A stretch of 64,000 nucleotides of DNA from Deinococcus seoulensis (GCF_014648115.1 NZ_BMQM01000003.1:124001-188000), one strand, 5' to 3'; counted from the first letter of the stretch, positions 23,659 through 35,565 are shown. Translations and numbers: made by a program. Notes: generated by a model not told the origin, from the letters alone.

Positions 23659-24177
23659 ATGTCCGTGCGCCGCGCCGCAATTCCACTGTCTGTTCCTGCC
23701 TGCGCGGCCGCGCTGTGCCTGGGCGGCCTGACAGGAGGCGCGCGGGCCGCCGCACCGGAACGGCCAGCCCAGGACTGGCCCGCACAGAACTGGCCTGCGC
23801 AGGACTGGCCCGCACTGAACGGACCCGTACAGGGCATTCAGGCGGCGCAGGCACGGCCCGCCCCGTTGCCTGACCCCTGGCCCGACGCCCTGGTCCTGAC
23901 GCGCCTGTTCCGGCTGCCCGCCGGACAGGCCGACGCGCAGCGGCTGATCGCGGCGCTGGACCTGACCGTGGCGCAGGTCCGGGAATTGCAGCGACTGGCA
24001 GGCAGCGAAACGCTGTACGTGCAGGGCGCCGCCACGCCGGCCACGCAGGCGAAACTGGCCGCCATGCGCGCCGAGAAGGACCGCAAGGTGCGCCTGCTGC
24101 TGGGAGCCGAGTACGGCCTGTTCCGTCAGTTGATCCGCGACTGGTGGCGCGAGCAACTCCGGCGCGCCGGAGGGTGA
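23659..24177 (+). CDS. Small secreted protein with WPAQ repeats
   Basis: 172 aa. A twin-basic signal peptide (MSVRRAAIPLSVPACAAALCLGGLTGGARA) is followed by a low-complexity stretch of four PAQ(D/N)W-type pentamers coded by 15-nt repeats (23767-23826). The rest is a charged alpha-helical domain (DAQRLIAALDLTVAQVRELQRLAG, QAKLAAMRAEKDRKVRLLLGAEYG, LIRDWWREQLRRAGG), which resembles Spy/LTXXQ-like periplasmic helical bundles in style but without the LTxxQ motif. Function unknown. Leaderless-type -10 box 5 nt upstream. Confidence 0.55.
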   Translation: MSVRRAAIPLSVPACAAALCLGGLTGGARAAAPERPAQDWPAQNWPAQDWPALNGPVQGIQAAQARPAPLPDPWPDALVLTRLFRLPAGQADAQRLIAALDLTVAQVRELQRLAGSETLYVQGAATPATQAKLAAMRAEKDRKVRLLLGAEYGLFRQLIRDWWREQLRRAGG

Positions 24178-24181
24178 CCGG

Positions 24182-24958
24182 TCAGCCGGTCAGGCGGGTC
24201 GCGGCCCACAGGGCCAGCGGGGCCAGCAGCAGCGCCGGGAGCAGGCTGCCCACGCGCACGCGGCGGTCTTCCATGCCCAGTCCGGCCAGCATCAGGTTCC
24301 AGCTGATGCCGATGATGGTCAGGCCCCCGGCGCCCGTGATCAGCAGCACGTACGGGTTGGTTTTCAGGATGGCGGGGTCCGCGCCGCCCAGCAGGCCCGC
24401 CGCGAAACTCCCGGCCGCGAGGCTCAGGCCACCCTGAATCAGCAGGACCGTCACGGCACTGAACCCCACCCCGATCCCGTACGCACCGGCCAGCGCCAGG
24501 GCCGCGATGCCGTCCAGGGTGCTTTTCAGCACGTAGGTGCTGCTGTCGCCGGTCAGGCCGTTCTGAAGGCCGCCGATGACGGTCATCGGGCCGATGCAGA
24601 ACAGCAGGCTGGCCGCCACGAACCCTTCCGTGAAGCGCCCACCGCCCCGGAACTGACGTTTCAGACGGTCGCCCAGGCGGCCCAGCGCCTCCTCGATGCC
24701 CAGCGCCTCGCCGATCACGGCGCCCGCCGCGAGGCTGATCAGCGCCAGGATCACGCCCGGAATGCGGCCGCCCATCACGCTGTTCAGGCTGCCTGCCATG
24801 TCCAGCGCGATGAACAGCGTGACCAGACTGAGCGTCTGCAGCAGCGTGCGCTGCGTGCGTTCGGGCAGGCGCGCGCCGATGGTCAGGCCCAGCAGGGTGC
24901 CCAGCAGGACCGCGCCGACGTTCACGAACGTGCCAGACAGTTGCGACAGGAGACTCAT
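24182..24958 (-). CDS. DUF554 family membrane protein (YdfK-like)
   Basis: 258 aa with about seven transmembrane segments. Family blocks are GTFVNVGAVLLGTLLGLTIGARLPER at the N-terminus, IPGVILALISLAAGAVIGEALGIEEAL, FVAASLLFCIGPMTVIGGLQNGLTGDSSTYVLKSTLDGIAA (most conserved) and GIGVGFSAVTVLLIQGGL. Its role is unknown, probably a small-molecule transporter. ATG 24958 has TACAGT (24967-24972) 8 nt upstream. It is convergent with the preceding secreted-protein gene, with only 4 nt between the stops. Confidence 0.85.
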   Translation of the reverse strand: MSLLSQLSGTFVNVGAVLLGTLLGLTIGARLPERTQRTLLQTLSLVTLFIALDMAGSLNSVMGGRIPGVILALISLAAGAVIGEALGIEEALGRLGDRLKRQFRGGGRFTEGFVAASLLFCIGPMTVIGGLQNGLTGDSSTYVLKSTLDGIAALALAGAYGIGVGFSAVTVLLIQGGLSLAAGSFAAGLLGGADPAILKTNPYVLLITGAGGLTIIGISWNLMLAGLGMEDRRVRVGSLLPALLLAPLALWAATRLTG

Positions 24959-25315
24959 CAGGCCCGACTGTAGCGCGCCCCGCCCCGGTTCCTCCGGGCA
25001 TGTCCGCACCGGCCCACCGCTGTGCCGCTGCGTCCGGCCAAAGCGGCGGGCGGTACTGTCTGAGGAACAACGCAAGGAAATCTTGACCTGCCCCTGACCG
25101 CCCGTGTGATACCTTCTTCGCAAGTTGAAACGAGTGACCGTCCCCCACCCCTCCCCGCTCCTCTGGTGCGGCGGGCCGGGCGGCGCGAGTGAGACTCGCC
25201 GTGTGCTGAAAACTGAGGGTGCTGTGTGTGGGGCTGCCGTGTGGTGGCCCCACTTTGCGTTACGTCGCTGCGCCGCACCCTACTTCGTTTGAGACTTCGT
25301 TTGAGGAGGCCCGCC
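24959..25315 (+). promoter_or_regulatory. Promoter and about 200-nt structured leader of the small HTH gene
   Basis: A candidate sigma-70 promoter has TTGACC at 25083-25088 and a TGTGATACC stretch at 25105-25113. The predicted leader then holds a GGCGCGAGT/ACTCGCC hairpin (25182-25200), a GTGGGGC/GCCCCAC hairpin (25229-25254) and a direct repeat CTTCGTTTGAG x2 (25284-25306); the second copy overlaps the GAGGAGG ribosome site. This is a long, folded leader for a 67-codon gene. Confidence 0.45.
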
Positions 25316-25519
25316 ATGACCTTATCCGACCAGTACCAGAACATGCCCAAGTTTCTCAAGGTCAGCGAGGTCGCTGAGTTCACAGGAACGCACGAACGCA
25401 CGGTCCGCCGCTGGATCCGCGACGGCCGCCTGGGTGCCGTCGAGCATCCCAGCGGTCTGCGCGTGCCCCGGCGCCTGCTGTGGCGTTTCCTGGGTCTTGA
25501 CCTTGCCCTGAGTGCCTGA
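25316..25519 (+). CDS. Small excisionase/MerR-like HTH DNA-binding protein
   Basis: 67 aa. The central segment FLKVSEVAEFTGTHERTVRRWIRDGRLGAVEHPSGLRVPRRLL is a winged helix-turn-helix of the HTH_17/excisionase type; no effector or oligomerisation domain is present. It could be a small transcription factor, or a recombination directionality factor, but no integrase is nearby. Start ATG 25316 behind TTTGAGGAGG. The long structured leader suggests post-transcriptional control. Confidence 0.75.
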   Translation: MTLSDQYQNMPKFLKVSEVAEFTGTHERTVRRWIRDGRLGAVEHPSGLRVPRRLLWRFLGLDLALSA

Positions 25520-25631
25520 ACCCCACCGACTGACCATCCCCTGCTGAACCCTTCTTCTGGCGATCCACCGGGACTGCCCGCCGCAGCGTGACAGCAGCGT
25601 CTGTTGTGCATGGCGTGAAATACTGCCGCGC

Positions 25632-26438
25632 ATGACGGACCTGCCCGCCGCCCTGACCGCCGAGGAAACCCGCACGCTGGACACGGCCCTGAGCCTAGAC
25701 GCGGCACTGAACCTGGACATGGCCCTGAACCTCGGTGAGGCGCAGGCCCGCGCGGTCCTGGCGGCCCTGCCATCCTCGCGGGGTGCGCAGGCGGCGGCGC
25801 GCGCCCTCGCGCTGGGCCGCCCGCACCTGACCCTGGAATGGACAGATGAACCGCTGCTGCTGGCCGCCGCGCACCTGCGCCTGGGCCGCCCGGACGCCGC
25901 GCTGGGTACCCTGGGTGGTCTGCCGGACACCGCCCGTCCGGCCCTGCTGCGCGCCCGCGCGGCCCTGCAAGGCGGCGCGCTCGACGCACTGGCGCAGGCC
26001 ACCCACGCCCGCACCCTGGCCCGCGCCGACGGGGACGGTGGGGCGCTGGTGGTCGCCGCGACCCTGCTGGCCGAGCATCACCTGCGGGCAGGCGCGCAGC
26101 ACGAGGCCCTGCGCACCCTGGCCGAGGGCCTGAAGGTCGCCGAGATGACCGGCCAGCCCGCCGACCCGCACCTGCTGGCCGTCCTGGCGCACGCGCAGAA
26201 ACCCCTGAACGCCCGCAAGGCCGCCGCGACCGCCGCCAAGGCCCTGGACCGCAGCGAACCGGGCAGTCCGGCGCGCGTGCTGGCCCTGCTGGCCCTGGAC
26301 CGCCCCGAAGACGCCCACGCGCAGGCGCAGCGCGGCTCGCTGGCAGCGGCGTGGTGGGAACCGTTCGCCAGGCTGGTCAGCGCAGCCCGGCCTCCTGCCA
26401 CAACGCCGGAAACGGACGGTACGGCGGCGGACGGATGA
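25632..26438 (+). CDS. Alanine-rich helical-repeat (TPR-like) protein
   Basis: 268 aa. After a Leu/Asp/Ala-rich start (LDTALSLDAALNLDMALNLGE), successive helix pairs of TPR/SARP style appear (LLLAAAHLRLGRPDAALGTLGGL, LAQATHARTLARADGDGGALVVAATLLAEHHLRAG, RTLAEGLKVAEMTG). No catalytic motif or signal. Probably a protein-interaction scaffold; it might be a detached TPR domain. Its 3' end overlaps the convergent kinase gene by 62 nt. The start ATG 25632 lies 7 nt after AATACT. Confidence 0.5.
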   Translation: MTDLPAALTAEETRTLDTALSLDAALNLDMALNLGEAQARAVLAALPSSRGAQAAARALALGRPHLTLEWTDEPLLLAAAHLRLGRPDAALGTLGGLPDTARPALLRARAALQGGALDALAQATHARTLARADGDGGALVVAATLLAEHHLRAGAQHEALRTLAEGLKVAEMTGQPADPHLLAVLAHAQKPLNARKAAATAAKALDRSEPGSPARVLALLALDRPEDAHAQAQRGSLAAAWWEPFARLVSAARPPATTPETDGTAADG

Positions 26439-27354
26439 ACGCACGCGGCGCCGGGTTTCCCTCCAGGTACACGCTGCGGTACGTCCAGACGTTGCGTTCC
26501 TGAAGCGCGCCGTACAGCTCTGCCCCGGCACGCAGTTCGTCTGCCGCCAGCGGCTGGTGCGCCCGGTAGGCCCGCAGGAACGCGGCCCCCAGCACGGTGT
26601 CCAGCGCGAAGCAGAAATGCAGGGCGCGCACGATCTCCCAGGCGCGCGGGGCGAGGCGGGGCTGCTCCCAGTCGATGATCGCCGCCGGACGCTCCCCCAG
26701 GAAGAACACGTTCCCGTCGTGGTAGTCGCCGTGCAGGAAACGCCGGGGCAGGTGGTCGGCCACCGGGGTGTCGTCTGGCGCGAAACGCAGGTGCGTCAGG
26801 CGCTGGCGGGTGCGGGCCAGTGCCCAGCCGTCCACCTCGTCCGGGTGGGGGAGGGCCAGGATGGCTGCCTCGACCTGCCGTAACTCCTGCCGGGTGGCCC
26901 CGGCGCTGGCGGGCGGGCCGAGCACCGACACGGGAAAGTCCACGCTGCGTGGCAGTCGTCCGTGCAGATCGGCCAGGAACGCGCCCAGCGACCCTGCGTG
27001 GGCGGGGGTGAGGCGGGCGCGCGGAATGGGCGCACCGGGAGCCACCTCGAACAGGGCCGCCCAGCGGCCACCCAGGTCGGTCACGGTGTCACCCGCGTGG
27101 GTGGGCAGGACGCGCGGCGTGGGAATCCCGGCGGCACGGGCCACCCGCACGGCCGCGTGTTCCCGCCGCGCCCGGTCCAGGCGCGGGTCGCGGTACACCC
27201 GCAGGTGAAAGGCTCCGGCCTGCGCCTGCACGCGGTACGCGGCGTTCACGCTGCCGCCCCCCAGCGGCGTGACCGACTGGACCGCGCCGACCGGCCACCG
27301 CGCCTCTATCCCTGGCGCCGTGACCTCCGCTGCCGTGGGTACAGCCGCGTTCAC
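26377..27354 (-). CDS. APH/homoserine kinase-like phosphotransferase
   Basis: 325 aa from GTG 27354, which overlaps the P450 stop by GTGA. The N-lobe has GGGSVNAAYRV and an ATP-contact segment FHLRVYRD, then the catalytic loop FLHGDYHDGNVFF (HGDxxxxN) and the metal-binding IIDWEQPRLAP (D of the DFG-equivalent). This is the aminoglycoside phosphotransferase fold also used by homoserine, choline and methylthioribose kinases. The substrate is unknown; being coupled to a P450 it may act on a small metabolite. Last gene of a YggS-DivIVA-P450-kinase run. Confidence 0.8.
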   Translation of the reverse strand: MNAAVPTAAEVTAPGIEARWPVGAVQSVTPLGGGSVNAAYRVQAQAGAFHLRVYRDPRLDRARREHAAVRVARAAGIPTPRVLPTHAGDTVTDLGGRWAALFEVAPGAPIPRARLTPAHAGSLGAFLADLHGRLPRSVDFPVSVLGPPASAGATRQELRQVEAAILALPHPDEVDGWALARTRQRLTHLRFAPDDTPVADHLPRRFLHGDYHDGNVFFLGERPAAIIDWEQPRLAPRAWEIVRALHFCFALDTVLGAAFLRAYRAHQPLAADELRAGAELYGALQERNVWTYRSVYLEGNPAPRAFIRPPPYRPFPALWQEAGLR

Positions 27355-28622
27355 GGTGGGGTGACCTGCACGGTCAGGCGGTCCAGGCCGCGAATCACGA
27401 AGCCGCCCGTGTACTGCGCGGCGTCCGGGCCGCCCAGGTGCAGGTCCGGCAGGGCGCGGCACAGGGCGCGCAGGCTCATGGCGAGTTCCAGGCGGGCCAG
27501 TGGGGCGCCCAGGCAGTAGTGGATGCCCAGCCCGAAGGTCAGGTGCGGGTTCGGGTCGCGGTCCAGGCGCAGTTCGTCCGGCGCGTCGAAACGCTGCGGG
27601 TCGCGGTTGCCGCTGGCGTACAGCAGGCTCACGCGGTCGCCGGGGTTCAGGGGCGCGCCGCACAGCGTCAGGGGTTCCAGCGCGATCCGCTCGAACATCG
27701 GCAGGGGCGTGTCGAAACGCAGCAGTTCCTCGACGGCGCGGCGGAACACCGGCAGGCTGTCCTCTTGCGGCGCGGCCTGCACCAGCGTCTCCCAGTGCTG
27801 CCGGTCGCGCAGCAGGGCCTGCACGCCGGCGCTCAGGCCGTTCACGCTGGCCTCGTGCCCGGCGTTCAGCAGCAGGATGCAGGTGTCGATCAACTCCTGC
27901 GCGGTCAGGCGGTCGCCGTCCTGTTCGACCTGCACGAGCGCCGTGATCAGGTCGTCGCGCGGTTCGGCGCGCCTCTGGGCGGCCAGTTCGCGCAGCAGCG
28001 CACTGAAGTCCAGCACGGCCCGCTCGGCCGCCGCCTGCTCGGGCGCCCCGGCGGACGGTTCGTACAGTTTCACGATGGCCGCCGACCAGGGGCGCAACTG
28101 CGCGCGGTGTTCTTCCGGCACGCCCAGCAGTTCCGCGATGACCGTGACGGGTAGCGGTTCGGCGTACGCGCTGACCAGATCGAACGATCCCTGTTCGCGC
28201 AGGCCGTGCAGTTGCGCGGTCAGGAGTTCCTCGATGCGCCCCTGCAATGCCTCCACGCGGCGGGGCGTGAACGCCAGTTGCACCAGCGAGCGCAGGCGCG
28301 TGTGCTTGGGCGGTTCGCTGTCGAGCAGGTGGTTACTGTTGAACGCGTCGAAGTTCGCCTGCGCCGGGTCCGGGCGCGGCCAGCCCAGTTCGTCGCGCGA
28401 GTAGCGGTGCAGGGCGCTGCGCCCGAAGCGACGGTCGCGCAGCACGGCGCTGATCTCTGCGTGGCGGGTCAGGACCACGCGGTTCATGCCGGGGTCCACG
28501 AACGCCGGGGTCTGCGCCCGCAACTGCGCCAGCAACGGGTACGGGTCACGCACGAACGCCGGGTCCGACACCGGCAGCGTGAAGGTCGGCAGGACCTGCG
28601 CGGGCAGAGCGCTCACAGGCAC
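27351..28622 (-). CDS. Cytochrome P450
   Basis: 423 aa, soluble bacterial type. The heme loop is FGLGIHYCLGAPLAR (Cys ligand near 368), the K-helix ExxR is EELLR, and the I-helix reads LLLNAGHEASVN. In the usual (A/G)Gx(D/E)T motif the Thr that helps deliver protons is Ala here, followed by Ser. D. radiodurans has a P450 (CYP287A1) that hydroxylates the carotenoid deinoxanthin; this protein may be its equivalent, but I cannot test that. GTG start 28622; the DNA there contains two direct copies of CAGGCACCCGCTCA. Coupled to the kinase gene downstream by a 4-nt overlap. Confidence 0.88.
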   Translation of the reverse strand: MPVSALPAQVLPTFTLPVSDPAFVRDPYPLLAQLRAQTPAFVDPGMNRVVLTRHAEISAVLRDRRFGRSALHRYSRDELGWPRPDPAQANFDAFNSNHLLDSEPPKHTRLRSLVQLAFTPRRVEALQGRIEELLTAQLHGLREQGSFDLVSAYAEPLPVTVIAELLGVPEEHRAQLRPWSAAIVKLYEPSAGAPEQAAAERAVLDFSALLRELAAQRRAEPRDDLITALVQVEQDGDRLTAQELIDTCILLLNAGHEASVNGLSAGVQALLRDRQHWETLVQAAPQEDSLPVFRRAVEELLRFDTPLPMFERIALEPLTLCGAPLNPGDRVSLLYASGNRDPQRFDAPDELRLDRDPNPHLTFGLGIHYCLGAPLARLELAMSLRALCRALPDLHLGGPDAAQYTGGFVIRGLDRLTVQVTPP

Positions 28623-28640
28623 CCGCTCACAGGCACCCGC

Positions 28641-29606
28641 TCACAGGAACTGCTGCCCCTCGATGCGCGGACCGGTGCTGTCCGGTTCGTCCTGCCGCCG
28701 CGCCTGCACGTCACTGTGCGGTTCGCTGCCGTGCGGTTCGCGGTTGTGCGGTTCGCTCACGGCCGCGCCGGGCACGACCAGCGCGTGCCGGATCACGTCC
28801 CGCTGCGCGGGCGGCGCGGCCGTGCGGGATTCGGTGTCAGCGGAGGCGTCCGGCAGGGCCGGGTCGGCGGTGGGCGCGGCCGTCAGGGATGCGTCCGGGG
28901 TCGGGTCGGGGCGCACGTCGGTCAGGTCCGGCAGGGCCGCGCCTTCCAGCGTGGCGTGCTGCGGCAGTGACGGCGCAGGCAGCGCCGTGTCCTCGGGCAG
29001 CACGTGCCGCCCGGACAGTTCCGAGAACGACGCCATCAGCGCCCGGTACCCGCTCAGGAACTGCGTGTACTCCTGCCGCGCCCCGGTCAGGCGGGAGGTC
29101 AGGTCCGCGTGCCGCTCCGTGAAGGCCCGTTCCAGCGCCGCGATCCGCTCGGCCTGCGCCCGCTCGCGTTCCAGCGTCAACTGGTGGTGGTCGCGTTCCA
29201 GGTCCGCGAACCGGCTGCGGAACGCGGCTTCCAGCGCCGCCAGCCGCGCCTGATGCCCGCTTTCCAGTTCGGCGCGGCGGGCCTCGGCGTCGCGCACCAC
29301 CGAGTCGCGTTGCAGGCTCGCCTGCGCGATCATCAGGTCGGATTCCCGCGCGGCGTTCTCCCGCAGTTCGTGCGAGATGCGTTCGGCCGCCACGACCGCC
29401 CGGCGGATCTCGTCCTCGTTCTGACGGCCTTCTTCCAGCTGGCGTTCCAGTCCCGTGATCTGCTCGCGCAGCGCCTGATGCTGTTGCAGGTGCGCTTCCA
29501 GATCGTCGGACAGGTCATTCAGGAACGCGCGCACGGCGGCCCGGTCGTACCCGCCCATGCGGGTCGGGAATTCCTGATGACGCACGTCTAGGGGTGTGAA
29601 TTTCAC
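28641..29606 (-). CDS. divIVA: DivIVA-like cell-division/polarity protein
   Basis: 321 aa. It starts with the DivIVA N-terminal module ([35 protein letters not shown]), the membrane-curvature-binding part, followed by a long coiled coil (about 40-190) and an acidic, Pro/Ala-rich C-terminal tail of about 120 residues. DivIVA of D. radiodurans works in division-plane choice and genome segregation. GTG 29606 overlaps the stop of the YggS-like gene (GTGA), the same pairing seen near divIVA in many Gram-positives. Confidence 0.9.
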   Translation of the reverse strand: MKFTPLDVRHQEFPTRMGGYDRAAVRAFLNDLSDDLEAHLQQHQALREQITGLERQLEEGRQNEDEIRRAVVAAERISHELRENAARESDLMIAQASLQRDSVVRDAEARRAELESGHQARLAALEAAFRSRFADLERDHHQLTLERERAQAERIAALERAFTERHADLTSRLTGARQEYTQFLSGYRALMASFSELSGRHVLPEDTALPAPSLPQHATLEGAALPDLTDVRPDPTPDASLTAAPTADPALPDASADTESRTAAPPAQRDVIRHALVVPGAAVSEPHNREPHGSEPHSDVQARRQDEPDSTGPRIEGQQFL

Positions 29607-30268
29607 GAGAACAGACTCCTTCCCACCCGGACCAGGGTGGCTCCTGCGCGAACGGCCAGCGGGTAATCCCCGCTCATGCCCATGCTCAACTCTGACAGAC
29701 CCAGGTCGTGGGCGCGCCGGGCCGTGTCCGTGAACAGGGCCAGCAGCCGCGCCTCCCGCTCCGCCGCGCCCAGGTCCGTGTCGTCCAGGTCCGCGTGGTC
29801 GGGCGCCATGACCATCAGGCCGCGCACGGTCAGGCCGGTCGCCTGCACCTGCCGCAGCACGCCCGGCAGGTCCGCCCCGTCCACGCCGTGCTTCTGCGCC
29901 TCGCCGTTATGCAGTTGCAGCAGCAGGTCCGGCGCGCGCCCCCAGCCCTGCGCGGCCTGCGCGATCGCCTCGGCCTGCCACGCGGCCTCGATGCCGTGCA
30001 CCAGCGTCACGGGCCGCAGGTACTTGACCTTGTTACGTTGCAGCGTCCCGATGTAATGCCATTCCAGGTCCGGGCGCAGCGCCGCCTTGTCCCGCAGTTC
30101 CTGCGCGCGGCCCTCACCCAGCGGGAACGCGCCGTGGGCCAGCACGTGCGCCTCGATGCTGGGCAGGTCCTGCCCCTTGGTCACGGCGACCAGCCGGGCG
30201 CTGCCGGGCGCGCGGCCCGCCTGCGCTTCGGCCTCGCGGATGGAGGCCAGGACGGCCGGGACGCTCAA
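29603..30268 (-). CDS. YggS/PLPBP family pyridoxal-phosphate homeostasis protein
   Basis: 221 aa from TTG 30268 with AGGAG 5 nt upstream. Marks of the family: [17 protein letters not shown] (PLP lysine K in AVTKG), [13 protein letters not shown] (family consensus GENRVQE, with G in place of N), [15 protein letters not shown], and the C-terminal [24 protein letters not shown] that binds the phosphate. These proteins buffer PLP and keep amino-acid and cell-wall precursor levels balanced. Position upstream of divIVA is typical. Confidence 0.9.
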   Translation of the reverse strand: MSVPAVLASIREAEAQAGRAPGSARLVAVTKGQDLPSIEAHVLAHGAFPLGEGRAQELRDKAALRPDLEWHYIGTLQRNKVKYLRPVTLVHGIEAAWQAEAIAQAAQGWGRAPDLLLQLHNGEAQKHGVDGADLPGVLRQVQATGLTVRGLMVMAPDHADLDDTDLGAAEREARLLALFTDTARRAHDLGLSELSMGMSGDYPLAVRAGATLVRVGRSLFS

Positions 30269-30629
30269 GGTCGCTCCTGTGCGGGAAGAGGCGCCGCCGG
30301 GGCGCGGCCGGGCCTGGGTTGATGAACGATCACGCCGCCCATTCTCACTCAGGTGCTCCGCCCGCTCAAGGGGCTGCCCGCGCGCCCCCGCGCCCGGCCG
30401 TCCGCGCGGCGTTTCAGCGCAGGCCGGGGCGCGCGTGGGGTGGCGGCCGGACCGCGCAGGGCGGGACCGGGAGGGCCGGGGAACGCTCCTTCGCAAGCTG
30501 GCCGCAGGAAACCTTCACCCTTCTCAGGGTCACAGCGGCAAGTGTGAGCGGAGTTGCTCGCCGCGCCCAGCCCCCAACCCTTCTCCCGGTGGGGGCGATT
30601 TCCGGGTTCCGTGCGAAACTAGGAGAAGA
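30269..30629. promoter_or_regulatory. 361-nt divergent region between yggS and Omp85 genes
   Basis: No gene seen. Just before the Omp85 ATG are AGGAGAAGA (ribosome site) and, 40-60 nt upstream, CCCGGTGGGGGCGATTTCCGGG. I could not fix a -35/-10 pair. The left half is a run of GC-rich direct repeats (CCCGCGC types). Confidence 0.35.
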
Positions 30630-33224
30630 ATGCGACACCCCATGACGCTCGCCGTGACCGTCCTCCTCGCCGCGCCCGCCGTCGCCCAGACAGCCGGGAC
30701 CGTGCAGGACGTGACCGTGGTCGGAACCAGCGAACTGCTGGCCAACTTTGTCCGCGCCACCCTCAGTGCCCAGACCGGCGCGCCTCTGTCCAGCATCAAC
30801 CTGCGCCAGGTCGAGCAGGAAGTCGTGGCCAGCGGGTACTTCAAGAGCGCCGTCGCCGAACTGCGCAGCGTGGGCGGCAAGGACACCCTGGTCATCACGG
30901 TCGTCCCGAACCCCACCATCAAGGACGTGACCGTCACCGGCCTGACGTTCCTGCCCGCCGACGGCTTCAAGAAGAGCGTGGGCGACCTGCTGAACATCGC
31001 GCCCGGCGCCACCCTGAACACCCAGCGCATCGACGAGGCCAAGACCGCGCTCGCCAGCAACTTCCAGGGCGAAGGCTACCCGTTCGCGCCCAGCATCAGC
31101 GCCGACGTGAAAACCGAATCCGACGGCACCGTCACCGTGAACTTCATGGTCGATGAGACCGCGCCCATCACCCGCGTGGAGGTCGAGGGTGTCACGCTGC
31201 TCCCGGCCAGCACCGTCACCGCCATCTTCAAACCCCTCTACGACGCCCGCAAGTTCACGCCCGACGCGTACTACGCCGCCGTGCAGCAACTCCAGCAGGC
31301 GTACGACGACGCCGGGTACATCCAGGCCGGCGTGAACCCCCAGACCACCACCCTCCAGGGCGGCGTCCTGAAAGTCCGCGCGCTCGAAGGCAGGATCGCC
31401 GCCGTGGACCTCAGCGACCTCGGCGACCCCGCCGTGAAACTCCAGTCCGCTGCCGGGCAGCCCATCAGCCTCGCCAGCCTCCAGGCGGACGTGCGCACCC
31501 TCGCCAACCAGACCGGCAAACCCGTCGGTTTCGCCATCCAGCCCGACCCGGCCAACCCCGGTCAGGTGACCGTGCTGTTCGGCTCGGCCGGTGTCGCCAG
31601 CGGCCCCGTGCAGTCCATCGAGGTCCGGGGCAACACCCTGGTCCCCACCGCGACCCTGCTGGCCGCCGTGAAGACCAAGACCGGCGACGTGTACAGCCCC
31701 CAGCTGGCCCAGGACGACTTCCTGGCGCTGCGTGACGCCTACCGCAAGGCCGGGTACGAGATCAGCACCCGCGACGCCATCACCTTCGAGAACGGCGCGC
31801 TGGTCTTCAACATCCGCGAGGTCAAGGTCGCCGGGTACGAACTGCAGTGGCAGGGCAAGCACAACACCAAAGACCGCGTGATCCTGCGCGAACTGCCCGA
31901 AACCGGCAAGGCCTTCAACCAGAAGGAACTGTACGACGCGCTGGGCCGCATCAGCCGCCTGGGCTTCGTGCGCGTGGTCACCCAGAGCGTCCGCAGCGAC
32001 CCCGCCAACCCCGAGAACGTCACATACGTGCTGGGCCTCGCCGAGACCACCACCGGCATTCCCGTCCAGCTGGGCCTGACCTACGATTCCTTCGCCGGCG
32101 GTTTCGGCGGTGACGCCGGGTACACCAACAGCAACGTGTTCGGCCTGGGCCACAACTTCACGGCCTCGGTCGGCGGCGTGCAGAACGACGCCGGGCAGAA
32201 CCTCGTGGGGAACGTCTCGTACACCATTCCCTGGCTGGACCTGGACTTCCTGGACTTCCGCAAGACCCCCACCAGCCTGTCCGTCAGCGCCGGATCGAAC
32301 GTGGTCGGCAACAACCCCCTGATCAGCACCGACACCGACACGCCCGCCAAGACCGACACCGGCTGGGACTACACCACCCGCAGCAACTCCTTCAGCGTCA
32401 GCGCCGGGCGCAGCCTCGCGAAGAACCTGTACGGCCGCGTCAGCGTGGGCACCGGGTACTCCACGTACTACCTCGAGGCCCTGAAGGACAAGGAAAACGT
32501 CGTCGAGTACACGGACGCCAGCGGCACCAAGCAGACCCGCACCTTCGATCAGGCGTCCGTGGAAGGGCTGGTTCCGGACTCCTCGCTGACCACCCGCGTC
32601 AGCACCGGCCTGAGTTACGACAGCACCACCAACCCCGAATTCCCCGACAGCGGCGTGCGCGCCGGCGTGACCGCCGGGTACAACTTCGGCCGTCAGAACA
32701 ACGAGAACGTCCGCTGGGGCGACCTGGAAGGCGGCGCCAGCACCTACTACGGCCTGGGCCGCACCCTGGAGAAATCCCTGGGCGTCACCAGCAAGCAGCA
32801 GGTGTTCGCCGTGCGCGCCAACGCCGGCACCATCCTGGGCGGAGCCACCGCCCCCACCGGCACCGGCTACTCCATCGGCGGCGGCAGCAGCGCCAACGCC
32901 GCCCGCCAGATCCGCGGTCTGGACGACGGCGCACTGTTCGGCACCAACTACCTGACCGCCAGCGCCGAGTACCGCTACGATTTCGGCCTGAACTCCGGCA
33001 TCGCGCAGGGCCTGTACGGCGTGGTCTTCGCGGACGCCGGCAGCGCCTGGGGAAGCGCCACCGCCACCAACACCGACTTCAACCTGAAGTACGGCGTCGG
33101 GGCCGGCGTGCAGCTGAACCTCGGCATCGGCGGGGCGCTGCTGCCCAGCCTGCGCTTCGATTACGGCTTCAGCCCCCAGACCGGCACCGGTAAGTTCTAC
33201 TTCCGCATCGGCAACTTCTTCTGA
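30630..33224 (+). CDS. Omp85/BamA-family outer-membrane assembly protein
   Basis: 864 aa from ATG 30630 (AGGAGAAGA ribosome site). A signal peptide ([20 protein letters not shown]) is followed by about five POTRA-like modules (each starts with [48 protein letters not shown], and a last one near [12 protein letters not shown]) and then a 16-strand barrel from about residue 490. The barrel carries the conserved [15 protein letters not shown] region (VRGF/Y equivalent RG) and ends with an aromatic residue (RIGNFF). It should insert barrel proteins into the outer membrane, which Deinococcus keeps. Adjacent genes are not Bam lipoproteins. Confidence 0.9.
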   Translation: MRHPMTLAVTVLLAAPAVAQTAGTVQDVTVVGTSELLANFVRATLSAQTGAPLSSINLRQVEQEVVASGYFKSAVAELRSVGGKDTLVITVVPNPTIKDVTVTGLTFLPADGFKKSVGDLLNIAPGATLNTQRIDEAKTALASNFQGEGYPFAPSISADVKTESDGTVTVNFMVDETAPITRVEVEGVTLLPASTVTAIFKPLYDARKFTPDAYYAAVQQLQQAYDDAGYIQAGVNPQTTTLQGGVLKVRALEGRIAAVDLSDLGDPAVKLQSAAGQPISLASLQADVRTLANQTGKPVGFAIQPDPANPGQVTVLFGSAGVASGPVQSIEVRGNTLVPTATLLAAVKTKTGDVYSPQLAQDDFLALRDAYRKAGYEISTRDAITFENGALVFNIREVKVAGYELQWQGKHNTKDRVILRELPETGKAFNQKELYDALGRISRLGFVRVVTQSVRSDPANPENVTYVLGLAETTTGIPVQLGLTYDSFAGGFGGDAGYTNSNVFGLGHNFTASVGGVQNDAGQNLVGNVSYTIPWLDLDFLDFRKTPTSLSVSAGSNVVGNNPLISTDTDTPAKTDTGWDYTTRSNSFSVSAGRSLAKNLYGRVSVGTGYSTYYLEALKDKENVVEYTDASGTKQTRTFDQASVEGLVPDSSLTTRVSTGLSYDSTTNPEFPDSGVRAGVTAGYNFGRQNNENVRWGDLEGGASTYYGLGRTLEKSLGVTSKQQVFAVRANAGTILGGATAPTGTGYSIGGGSSANAARQIRGLDDGALFGTNYLTASAEYRYDFGLNSGIAQGLYGVVFADAGSAWGSATATNTDFNLKYGVGAGVQLNLGIGGALLPSLRFDYGFSPQTGTGKFYFRIGNFF

Positions 33225-33225
33225 G

Positions 33226-33360
33226 ATGGACTCCGATTGAATGGCTTACAGAGCCGTTCAATCCGAGCAAAGCGAGTAGGAGCCGAAGCGGGCTGCCGGG
33301 CGTGGAGTTGGCAATCCGGTGAAGTTCCGGATTGTCAATGAAACAAACGGCAGTCCGTAT
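33226..33360 (+). repeat. Dispersed palindromic repeat, copy D (full form)
   Basis: Starts 1 nt after the Omp85 stop. Left end GACTCCGATTGAATGG, first hairpin GATTGAATGG...CCGTTCAATC, middle GAGCAAAGCGAGTAGGAGCC, second hairpin GGCAATCCGG...CCGGATTGTC, right end CAAACGGCAGTCCGTAT. Confidence 0.85.
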
Positions 33361-33531
33361 GACCAGCGGGCGGCGCGGTTCTCCAAACGGGGGGCCGCGC
33401 CGCCCGCTGCTGTCCTGGCCGGGTTGGCAGGGGAGAGGCCCAGCCCTCCGGCCAGGAACCATGAAGTGTTCCCTCCCGCCTGCGCCATTTCACGCACGCG
33501 CCCGCAGCGCCCGGAGCGGTAGCATGCCCGG

Positions 33532-35132
<1,601 letters not shown>

Positions 35133-35185
35133 CCAGAAAGCCTGCGTCCCGTAACGTCCCTTCCAGTGCGGCCGGGCCGGGCGGG

Positions 35186-35191
35186 TACAAT
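35186..35191 (+). promoter_or_regulatory. -10 box of a leaderless promoter (TACAAT)
   Basis: TACAAT, 8 nt, then GTG 35200; the strongest -10 match in the window. It supports the GTG 35200 start rather than ATG 35212. Confidence 0.55.
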
Positions 35192-35199
35192 GCCCGCTC

Positions 35200-35565
<366 letters not shown>

